From: an uncultured Clostridia bacterium
Lineage (GTDB): Bacteria > Bacillota > Clostridia > Lachnospirales > Lachnospiraceae
Direction: 5' to 3'
Assembly (NCBI GenBank): GCA_946405675.1
Contig: CAMJIC010000177.1
Coordinates: 1 to 5,164 of the forward strand
DNA length: 5,164 nt
Shown: in pieces, positions 1 through 4,433 of the stretch
Position numbering within the stretch: the first letter of the stretch is position 1
Layout: each line of letters opens with the position of its first letter
Translations under genes and position numbers: made by a program
The notes under the pieces: generated by a model
Database searches by the model: none
Told to the model about the DNA's origin: nothing
Seen by the model: the letters and a program-made list of their open reading frames with translations, nothing else

Positions 1-35
1 ATGAACGTTTGTCCTGCGTCATATGTACAAGTTAT

Positions 36-121
36 TTCTGAACAGCTCCTTACAAGTCACATCCCCGCCGGCGGGCCGGCCTGTGGGTATGACTTGTAAC
101 CGCCAACGTAACTGTTCAGAA
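36..121. repeat. Nested larger inverted repeat
   Basis: TTCTGAACAG (36-45) is the exact reverse complement of CTGTTCAGAA (112-121). These outer arms enclose the inner inverted repeat 50-99, giving a two-tier palindrome with unequal internal gaps of 4 and 12 bases. The right outer arm is also the left half of the 32-bp palindrome at 108-139, so two mutually exclusive folds are possible. The left arm could be a degraded half-copy of the same 32-bp element. Confidence 0.5.
50..99. repeat. GC-rich inverted repeat (REP-like hairpin)
   Basis: The arms TTACAAGTCA (50-59) and TGACTTGTAA (90-99) are perfect reverse complements. They enclose a 30-base GC-rich centre that contains CCGCCGGCGGG and GGCCGGCC and can pair further with mismatches. 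The repeat lies downstream of the minus-strand uma2 gene, so in that transcript it would form a stable hairpin in the 3' region. No T-run follows, so a classical terminator is not supported. A related single arm, GGGTGTGACTTGTTAC, recurs at 2624-2639 (14 of 16 bases match 85-100), which suggests a dispersed repeat family. Its mobility and function are unknown. Confidence 0.7.
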
Positions 122-139
122 CAGGTTCTGAACAGTTAC
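108..139. mobile_element. 32-bp perfect palindrome, putative minimal IS66-like non-autonomous element (copy 1)
   Basis: Two perfect 15-bp arms, GTAACTGTTCAGAAC (108-122) and GTTCTGAACAGTTAC (125-139), are separated by only AG. The palindrome is abutted on the left by CCGCCAAC (100-107) and on the right by CCGCCAAT (140-147), an 8-bp direct repeat matching at 7 of 8 positions. A second copy with a different flanking repeat lies at 1641-1672. IS66-family insertion sequences are known for GTAA-starting ends and 8-bp target duplications, and both hallmarks fit. There is no transposase in the window. The inference is a MITE-like unit consisting of two fused terminal repeats; an alternative is a conserved RNA hairpin with coincidental flanks. 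Confidence 0.6.
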
Positions 140-166
140 CCGCCAATAAGGTGCAGGCTCCTTGTG

Positions 167-1009
167 CTACTGCCGATCCAGCAGAAAGGAGATGGAATCG
201 GTCATCTCACGCAGATTAATCCTGCATCTGCCGTCCCAGATCAGCACGGGAATCTCTGCGTCAAAGCCATAGATGGAGATTGCGTATTCATCCTGCAGAT
301 CGTACTGGATGATCACACGCTTTTTAGTATCAACCATCCAATATTCGCGGACAACGGCAACGTGATACTTCGGCAGCTTCAGGAACAAGTCCTTCCGGCG
401 CGTGGAGGGAGACAGTACCTCTATGATCAGATCCGGAGCTCCGAAAATGCGCCCGTTCCGAAGCTTATCCCGATCGCAGAGTACAAGTACATCCGGCTGG
501 ACAACGGTCTTATCATCTGCGTCCAGCTGTACATCAAGGGGAGCGATGAAGGGGTAGCAGTTCCCCTTGTTCCTGGTGACAAAATCCAGCAGCCTGGCGT
601 GTAAAAAACCGCACACTGCCTGGTGAATTCCGGTGGGTGATGCCATATCGTAGAAGTACCCATCGATCAGTTCCACACGCTGTTCATCCGGAAGGGCATG
701 ATAGTCCTCGAGCCTGTAGGGACCAATCTGTCCAAATTGCGGGAGCGAAGGATGCTGGTCATAAGCTGCCTGCTCATCACGAATGATCATGGGAGAAGGA
801 GGCTTTCGGCTGGAGGGCTGATGCGTGCCGGGATCAGAGGGCTTGATCAGCAGCCCTTCCAGGGCACGGATGGTAGCCTCCCTGGGAGAAAAAGTGACAC
901 CGGAAAAAATCTTCTGCACGGTGCTGAGGGGGATGCCGGTTCGCTCTGAAATCGTCTGATTGGTATAGCCGAGTTCCCTTTTTCGCTGTTTCATCTCTTC
1001 GATTGTCAT
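167..1009 (-). CDS. HTH-Uma2 (DUF820) family nuclease-fold protein
   Basis: This 280-residue protein has an N-terminal helix-turn-helix of XRE type (about residues 1-55, including TNQTISERTGIPLSTVQKIF), a Pro/Ser-rich linker (about 56-85), and a Uma2 domain (about 95-270). Uma2 landmarks are visible: VELIDG with Glu113, LDVQLD (158-163), QPDVLVL with Asp173, PDLIIEVLSPST with Asp193 and Glu197, and KLPKYHVAVVREYWMVD (211-227). These fit the PD-(D/E)XK nuclease fold of the family. The family is annotated as putative endonucleases, but its substrate and biological role are not established. The start is ATG at 1009, with AAGGGAGGTG (1025-1016) six bases upstream; a GTG at 1018 lies inside this ribosome binding site and is unlikely. 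The stop is TAG (169-167). The gene stands alone and is divergent from the NusG domain II gene. DNA binding through the HTH, and possible autoregulation, are inferred. Confidence 0.88.
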   Translation of the reverse strand: MTIEEMKQRKRELGYTNQTISERTGIPLSTVQKIFSGVTFSPREATIRALEGLLIKPSDPGTHQPSSRKPPSPMIIRDEQAAYDQHPSLPQFGQIGPYRLEDYHALPDEQRVELIDGYFYDMASPTGIHQAVCGFLHARLLDFVTRNKGNCYPFIAPLDVQLDADDKTVVQPDVLVLCDRDKLRNGRIFGAPDLIIEVLSPSTRRKDLFLKLPKYHVAVVREYWMVDTKKRVIIQYDLQDEYAISIYGFDAEIPVLIWDGRCRINLREMTDSISFLLDRQ

Positions 1010-1070
1010 GAATAACACCTCCCTTTACAGCGGGAACTATGATACAGATATGGAAGAAACCTTTCATGAT

Positions 1071-1094
1071 TGCTTGTGGACATTGCTTGCGGAC
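1071..1094. repeat. 11-bp direct repeat pair in the uma2 leader
   Basis: TGCTTGTGGAC (1071-1081) and TGCTTGCGGAC (1084-1094) match at 10 of 11 positions with a 13-bp period. They lie between the candidate uma2 -10 box and its start codon, so they would be in the uma2 5' leader. They could be binding sites for a regulator or simple duplications; nothing in the sequence decides this. Confidence 0.45.
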
Positions 1095-1113
1095 TGGAAC
1101 ATCCATTAACACA

Positions 1114-1142
1114 AGTATAGCACAAAAAGACAGGGAAAATAA
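1114..1142 (-). promoter_or_regulatory. Candidate promoter for uma2
   Basis: Read on the minus strand, TATACT (1119-1114) matches the sigma-A -10 consensus at 5 of 6 positions. The hexamer 17 bases upstream (1142-1137, TTATTT) is a poor -35. Transcription would begin near 1107, giving a leader of about 98 bases before the ATG at 1009. The weak -35 abuts the 1142-1166 dyad, which may indicate dependence on, or repression by, a bound protein. Confidence 0.4.
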
Positions 1143-1166
1143 TGGAAATATCCATAATATTTCCAT
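1142..1166. promoter_or_regulatory. Perfect dyad, candidate operator between uma2 and the NusG-II gene
   Basis: ATGGAAATAT (1142-1151) and ATATTTCCAT (1157-1166) are perfect reverse complements with a 5-base centre, CCATA. The dyad spans the -35 and spacer of the candidate plus-strand promoter and touches the -35 position of the minus-strand promoter. It is AT-rich and not followed by a T-run, so a protein-binding site is more likely than a terminator. The HTH part of the adjacent Uma2 protein is a candidate ligand, by proximity only. Confidence 0.5.
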
Positions 1167-1171
1167 AAAAT
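1143..1171 (+). promoter_or_regulatory. Candidate promoter for the NusG-II gene
   Basis: TGGAAA (1143-1148, 4 of 6 to TTGACA) and TAAAAT (1166-1171, 5 of 6 to TATAAT) are 17 bases apart. Transcription would start near 1178, leaving a leader of about 36 bases that includes the ribosome binding site at 1201-1207. The spacer is almost entirely the 1142-1166 dyad, so a protein bound there should block RNA polymerase. Confidence 0.4.
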
Positions 1172-1213
1172 AGCCTTGAATATTCCAAAACGGTGCAGAT
1201 AGGAGAGATTGCT

Positions 1214-1597
1214 TTGGGGAATGAAGCAGAAAAGAAGAAAAGACAGCGCAGGAATACCCTGATCCTTTTGGTGACCCTTGGGGCTTTTTTCTCTTTGCTG
1301 TATGTGTTTTGGCTTCAGACTTTGCCGGAACAAAACGGGGGAGAGACGTTGTCAGCTGTCGTTCAGGTCGATGGGCGGAAGGTCAGGACGATGCGTCTGG
1401 ATGAGGACACCGTGTATAGAGCGGAGATCCCGGATGGGCATTATAACGAGATTGAGGTAAAGGACGGATGGGTTCAGGTTCGGGCTGCGGACTGTGAGAA
1501 CCAGGTCTGCGTGAATACGGGCCGGATCCGGAATCCGGGAGAAGTGATCGCCTGTCTTCCGCATCGCCTGATCATTACAATTGAGGAAGCAGCGTAA
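1214..1597 (+). CDS. Membrane-anchored NusG domain II-containing protein
   Basis: This 127-residue protein has a short basic N-terminus (EKKKRQRR), one transmembrane helix (about residues 15-35), and a predicted extracytoplasmic NusG domain II (about 45-125). The family's conserved C-terminal part is clear: ADCENQVCVNTGRI followed by PGEVIACLPHRLIITI. Cysteines lie at 94, 99 and 114. Despite its name, this family lacks the NusG N-terminal domain that contacts RNA polymerase, and its function is unknown. I prefer the TTG start at 1214 because AGGAGAG (1201-1207) sits six bases upstream; an in-frame GTG at 1193 would add seven residues and place the ribosome binding site inside the gene. In many anaerobes such genes neighbour RnfG-like or ApbE flavin-transfer genes, but none is seen here. 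The gene is divergent from uma2, and its candidate promoter overlaps a dyad. Confidence 0.82.
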   Translation: MGNEAEKKKRQRRNTLILLVTLGAFFSLLYVFWLQTLPEQNGGETLSAVVQVDGRKVRTMRLDEDTVYRAEIPDGHYNEIEVKDGWVQVRAADCENQVCVNTGRIRNPGEVIACLPHRLIITIEEAA

Positions 1598-1640
1598 GTG
1601 GACACTCTTTCTATCTGACAGCTTTTTTGAAAGGTTCTTC

Positions 1641-1672
1641 GTAACTGTTCAGGACAGGTTTTGAACAGATAC
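1641..1672. mobile_element. 32-bp palindromic element, putative minimal IS66-like non-autonomous element (copy 2)
   Basis: This copy matches the 108-139 palindrome at 29 of 32 positions. The arms are GTAACTGTTCAGGAC (1641-1655) and GTTTTGAACAGATAC (1658-1672), again separated by AG. The same 8-base sequence, GGTTCTTC, abuts it on both sides (1633-1640 and 1673-1680), an exact direct repeat unlike the CCGCCAA repeat at copy 1. That is the expected footprint of insertion with 8-bp target duplication. Two of the three differences turn pairs into G-U wobbles on the plus strand and the third creates an A-A mismatch. It lies 43 bases after the NusG-II stop codon. Confidence 0.65.
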
Positions 1673-1685
1673 GGTTCTTCTTCAT

Positions 1686-1707
1686 AAGCGCAGGTTTGCT
1701 GCGTTTT
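1686..1707 (+). terminator. Weak terminator-like hairpin after the NusG-II gene
   Basis: AAGCGCAG (1686-1693) can pair with CTGCGTTT (1699-1706) around the loop GTTTG, with one G-U pair. The stem runs straight into four T residues (1704-1707). The GC core is only five pairs and the T-run is short, so termination would be inefficient at best. Confidence 0.3.
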
Positions 1708-1738
1708 GACTGAAAGACATATTTTTTTCCGGCTGTCT

Positions 1739-1784
1739 TTGGCAGATTTATTGGCAGATTCAATTTATTGGCAGATTCAATTGA
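1739..1784 (+). repeat. Short tandem repeats in the tcdA leader
   Basis: TTGGCAGATT occurs three times (1739-1748, 1751-1760, 1768-1777). The last two lie in a 17-bp unit, TTATTGGCAGATTCAAT, tandemly repeated at 1748-1764 and 1765-1781. The first copy lacks the CAATT segment, so the spacing is 12 then 17 bases. The array ends in the palindrome TCAATTGA (1777-1784), immediately before the tcdA ribosome binding site. It could be slippage-generated or a regulatory array. Confidence 0.7.
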
Positions 1785-1808
1785 GGGAAAGGAGAGCAAT
1801 CATCCGAT

Positions 1809-2585
1809 ATGGAAGACCAGCTGATCAGAACGAGAATGTTATTTGGCGCGTCCGGCATGGAAAGGCTTCAGAGTGCAACCGTTGCCATCTTCGGCGTTGG
1901 CGGTGTCGGGGGATATGTGGCGGAAGCCCTGGCCAGGAGCGGAGTCGGTTCCCTGGTTTTAACGGACCATGACACCGTGGCGCTGAGTAACCTGAACCGG
2001 CAGATCATTGCGCTCCATAGCACCATCGGGAGATATAAGACCGAGGTGATGGCAGAGCGGATCCGGGATATCAATCCTTGTGTGAAGGTAGAGGAGAGAA
2101 GGTGCTTCTATCTTCCGCAGACAGCGGATCAGTTTGATTTCTCCGGGTACTCCTATGTGGTGGACGCTGTTGATACGGTCACTGCAAAGCTGGAGATTAT
2201 CCAGCGTGCCAGGGAGAGTGATGTTCCGGTGATCAGCAGCATGGGAGCGGGAAATAAGACAGACCCGTCGCTGTTTCGTGTTGCGGATATCTACCAGACC
2301 TCTGTCTGCCCCCTTGCAAGGGTCATGCGGAGAGAATGCAGGAAACGAGGGATTCATGATCTGAAGGTGGTCTATTCGCTGGAAGAGCCGCTTCACCCGG
2401 GAAAAGCAGAAGAGACGGCCGGGACGGAAGGGGCATCCGCCGCTTCCTTGGATACAGGTGCCGCAAGGCGTAAGGACACACCCGGAAGCACAGCATTTGC
2501 CCCGGCGGCGGCAGGTCTGTTGATTGCATCTGCTGTTGTGCGGGATCTGATGCAGGGGTGCGATTCACTGCCATCAAGTTCCTGA
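1809..2585 (+). CDS. tcdA: tRNA threonylcarbamoyladenosine dehydratase
   Basis: This E1-like ThiF/MoeB-family enzyme (YgdL/CsdL/YrvM group, 258 residues) uses ATP to dehydrate t6A at tRNA position 37 to the cyclic form ct6A. Visible features are the nucleotide-binding GVGGVGG (29-35), the LTDHD acidic segment (51-55), SNLNRQ with Arg64, GRYKTEV with Lys77, VDAVDT (118-123), SSMGAGNKTDP (143-153), CPLARVMRRECRKRGI (167-182) and VVYSLEEP (187-194). The C-terminal family block is GSTAFAPAAAGLLIASAVVRDL (226-247). Residues 196-228 are an Ala/Gly/Thr-rich linker, probably disordered. ATG at 1809 is the only usable start after an in-frame stop at 1782-1784. AGGAGAG (1790-1796) precedes it at a rather long 12-base spacing. 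No convincing own promoter was found. In E. coli the homologue sits beside a cysteine desulfurase system; here an Fe-S assembly pair follows. Confidence 0.93.
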   Translation: MEDQLIRTRMLFGASGMERLQSATVAIFGVGGVGGYVAEALARSGVGSLVLTDHDTVALSNLNRQIIALHSTIGRYKTEVMAERIRDINPCVKVEERRCFYLPQTADQFDFSGYSYVVDAVDTVTAKLEIIQRARESDVPVISSMGAGNKTDPSLFRVADIYQTSVCPLARVMRRECRKRGIHDLKVVYSLEEPLHPGKAEETAGTEGASAASLDTGAARRKDTPGSTAFAPAAAGLLIASAVVRDLMQGCDSLPSSS

Positions 2586-2603
2586 TTGCACAGCGCGCAG
2601 GAG

Positions 2604-2625
2604 CCCGTGAAAGGCCCTTTCAGGG
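2604..2625 (+). other. Hairpin downstream of tcdA
   Basis: TGAAAG (2608-2613) and CTTTCA (2617-2622) pair around the loop GCC. The stem can extend by CCC (2604-2606) with GGG (2623-2625) across a bulged G. It starts 19 bases after the tcdA stop. There is no T-run, so it is not a standard intrinsic terminator, but it could mark the transcript end or protect the 3' end. Confidence 0.4.
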
Positions 2626-2639
2626 GTGTGACTTGTTAC
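2623..2639 (+). repeat. Dispersed single arm of the 50-99 repeat
   Basis: GGGGTGTGACTTGTTAC resembles the right arm of the inverted repeat near the window start (14 of 16 bases over 2624-2639 against 85-100) and, inverted, its left arm. No partner arm is visible nearby. It may be a solitary repeat relic between tcdA and the smsC promoter. Confidence 0.4.
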
Positions 2640-2678
2640 GTTGTCTTCGGGAGTATCAGCGTGTAAACGGGAAATCAC

Positions 2679-2707
2679 TTGATTCCGATATCATAAAACT
2701 GTATGAT
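2679..2707 (+). promoter_or_regulatory. Sigma-A-type promoter for smsC-smsB-trmD
   Basis: TTGATT (2679-2684, 4 of 6 to TTGACA) and TATGAT (2702-2707, 5 of 6 to TATAAT) are separated by exactly 17 bases. Transcription would start near 2714, giving a leader of about 42 bases containing AAGGAGG (2742-2748). This is the best promoter in the window and suggests that the Fe-S pair and trmD form a unit separate from tcdA. No clear operator for an Rrf2-type regulator was recognised. Confidence 0.6.
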
Positions 2708-2755
2708 GGAGAAGCACTTTGACTTTGTGCGACTGAGGGATAAGGAGGAGCGGGA

Positions 2756-3493
2756 ATGCTCGAATTGAAACATATTTCATTTGCAGTGAACGACACGGAA
2801 GAGAAGGAGATCGTGAAGGATCTCAATCTGACGGTGGAGGACGGAAAGTTTGTTGTCATTACCGGGCCGAACGGCGGCGGGAAGTCCACCATGGCAAAAC
2901 TCATTGCCGGGATTGAGAAGCCGACGGAGGGACAGATCCTCCTGGACGGGGAGGATATCACGAACCTGTCCATCACAGAGCGTGCTAAGAGGGGGATCGG
3001 TTATGCCTTCCAGCAGCCGGTGAAGTTCAAGGGAATCCGGGTATTTGACCTTTTGAAGATCGCTTCCGGCCAGTCGATCACGATGAAGGAAGCATGTTCC
3101 TACCTTTCCGAAGTGGGACTGTGCGCGAAGGATTACATAGAACGAGAGGTAAACGGTTCTTTGTCAGGAGGAGAACTGAAGCGGATCGAGATCGCCACTG
3201 TACTGGCGAGAAAGACGAAGCTGTCGGTCTTTGATGAGCCGGAGGCCGGAATCGACCTGTGGAGCTTCCAGAACCTGGTCCGTATTTTTGAAAAGATGCA
3301 GAAGGAGACCAGGGACAGTTCGATCCTTGTGATTTCCCATCAGGAACGGATTCTGAACATTGCCGATGAGATCGTGGTTCTGAGCGGCGGGGAGATCGAA
3401 CGGATGGGAACGAGAGAGGAAGTGCTGCCGAGGATTCTGGGGACAGATGCAGCTGTAGATGCATGCGCGAAGCTGAGTGACGGGAGGAACTGA
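2756..3493 (+). CDS. smsC: SufC-like Fe-S cluster assembly ATPase (SmsC)
   Basis: This 245-residue cytosolic ABC ATPase is of the SufC type, supplying ATP-driven conformational change to a SufB-like scaffold during Fe-S cluster assembly; it is not a transporter. Visible elements are Walker A GPNGGGKST (37-45), the Q-loop in AFQQP (Gln86), ABC signature LSGGE (136-140), Walker B ending LSVFDEPEAGID (156-167, Asp160 and catalytic Glu161), and the H-loop His195. The Walker A has three Gly before Lys where E. coli SufC has GPNGSGKST. AAGGAGG seven bases before ATG fixes the start. The stop is followed after one base by the smsB ATG (TGATATG), indicating tight translational coupling and a fixed partner. 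No sufS, sufU or sufD lies alongside, so the pair fits the minimal SmsCB (SUF-like minimal system) type. sufC is the older name for such genes. Confidence 0.88.
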   Translation: MLELKHISFAVNDTEEKEIVKDLNLTVEDGKFVVITGPNGGGKSTMAKLIAGIEKPTEGQILLDGEDITNLSITERAKRGIGYAFQQPVKFKGIRVFDLLKIASGQSITMKEACSYLSEVGLCAKDYIEREVNGSLSGGELKRIEIATVLARKTKLSVFDEPEAGIDLWSFQNLVRIFEKMQKETRDSSILVISHQERILNIADEIVVLSGGEIERMGTREEVLPRILGTDAAVDACAKLSDGRN

Positions 3494-3494
3494 T

Positions 3495-4421
3495 ATGCTG
3501 CAGATGGACGAGATACAGAAAAGATTGCTCAGCGAGGTCGCGGGGCTTCATGATGTGCCGACCGGTGCCTACAACCTTCGCGCGAACGGTGTATCGGCAG
3601 GACGGCAGAGTACGGCCAATATTGAGATTGAATCCAAGACGGATGTCAGCGGACTGGAGATCACTGTCAAGGATGGTACTGTGAATGAAAGCATCCATAT
3701 TCCGGTTGTTCTCAGCCAGAGCGGGATGTCGGAGACTGTCTACAATGATTTCCATATCGGGGATGACTGTGATGTGCTGATCATTGCGGGATGCGGGATC
3801 GATAATTGCGGATCTCAGAATTCAGAGCATGACGGAATCCACCGTTTCTGGGTTGGAAAGAATTCCAGGGTCAAATATGTGGAGAAGCACTACGGCTCCG
3901 GCGACGGGAGCGGCAAAAGGATCCTGAATCCGGTGACGGAGGTCTACATGGAGGATGGAAGCTTCATGGAGATGGAGATGGTGCAGATCAAGGGCGTTGA
4001 TTCTACGGAGCGCACAACGAAAGCGCAGCTTGGAGCAGGCAGCCATCTGGTCGTGCGTGAGCGCCTGATGACCCATGGCATGCAGGAGGCCATCAGTGAC
4101 TATGATGTTGACCTGAACGGGGATGGATCCAGCGCGGATATCGTTTCCAGGGGTGTGGCAAGGGATCATTCCTACCAGAAGCTTGACCTGAAGATCGTCG
4201 GAAATGCAGTGTGCAGCGGACACACGGAGTGTGATTCGATCATCATGGATGAAGGAAGAATCCTGGCTGTTCCTTCTCTGGAGGCAAACTGCGTGGACGC
4301 GGCCCTGATCCATGAAGCGGCGATCGGAAAGATCGCAGGGGAGCAGCTGACGAAGCTGATGTCCCTGGGGCTGACACAGGCCGAGGCGGAGGAGCAGATC
4401 ATCAACGGATTCCTGCGTTGA
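3495..4421 (+). CDS. smsB: Short SufB/SufD-family Fe-S scaffold protein (SmsB)
   Basis: This 308-residue protein is much shorter than canonical SufB (about 470-495) because it lacks most of the N-terminal region and keeps the beta-helix core and C-terminal helical domain. The family C-terminus is clear: VDAALIHEAAIGKIAGEQL, then LGLTQAEAEEQIINGF. By remembered alignment to E. coli SufB, Cys246 in ECDSII corresponds to Cys405 and Glu274 in IHEAA to Glu434, both needed for cluster assembly; this should be verified. Other notable cysteines are in AGCGIDNCG (Cys100 and Cys105), a segment typical of the short clade. GGGAGG (3482-3487) lies seven bases before the ATG at 3495, which favours that start over an in-frame GTG at 3477 inside smsC. 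It presumably forms the scaffold with the adjacent ATPase. Confidence 0.86.
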   Translation: MLQMDEIQKRLLSEVAGLHDVPTGAYNLRANGVSAGRQSTANIEIESKTDVSGLEITVKDGTVNESIHIPVVLSQSGMSETVYNDFHIGDDCDVLIIAGCGIDNCGSQNSEHDGIHRFWVGKNSRVKYVEKHYGSGDGSGKRILNPVTEVYMEDGSFMEMEMVQIKGVDSTERTTKAQLGAGSHLVVRERLMTHGMQEAISDYDVDLNGDGSSADIVSRGVARDHSYQKLDLKIVGNAVCSGHTECDSIIMDEGRILAVPSLEANCVDAALIHEAAIGKIAGEQLTKLMSLGLTQAEAEEQIINGFLR

Positions 4422-4433
4422 GATGAAGCTATC

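Noticed and set aside
1..99. 32-codon frame starting at base 1 and ending in the TAA of the inverted repeat
   Set aside because: It begins at the window edge with no visible ribosome binding site, and more than half of it is repeat sequence. It may be the tail of an upstream gene, but nothing supports that.
100..147. CRISPR repeat-like unit
   Set aside because: The palindromic core could suggest a CRISPR repeat, but there are only two distant copies, no regular spacers and no cas genes.
23..604. 193-codon open frame on the plus strand
   Set aside because: It crosses the palindromic repeats and lies antisense to uma2, with no recognisable domain and no convincing ribosome binding site.
1706..1734. 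Promoter for tcdA with TTGACT as the -35
   Set aside because: The hexamer 17 bases downstream is CCGGCT, and no acceptable -10 is found at 16-18 base spacing.
1713..1740. Inverted repeat AAAGACA/TGTCTTT
   Set aside because: It has 7-bp arms with a 14-base loop containing T7 inside the loop rather than after the stem; it is not a terminator, and too weak to call a regulatory site.
2604..2640. Intrinsic terminator after tcdA
   Set aside because: The hairpin is good but is followed by GGGGTGTGACTTG with no T-run, so it is recorded only as a hairpin.
2711..2755. Riboswitch in the smsC leader
   Set aside because: The predicted leader is only about 42 bases, with a 4-bp GCAC/GTGC hairpin; it is too short and matches no known riboswitch class.
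3078..3755. 225-codon open frame on the minus strand
   Set aside because: It is antisense to smsC and smsB, low-complexity in Ser/Arg/Pro, and matches no family I recognise.
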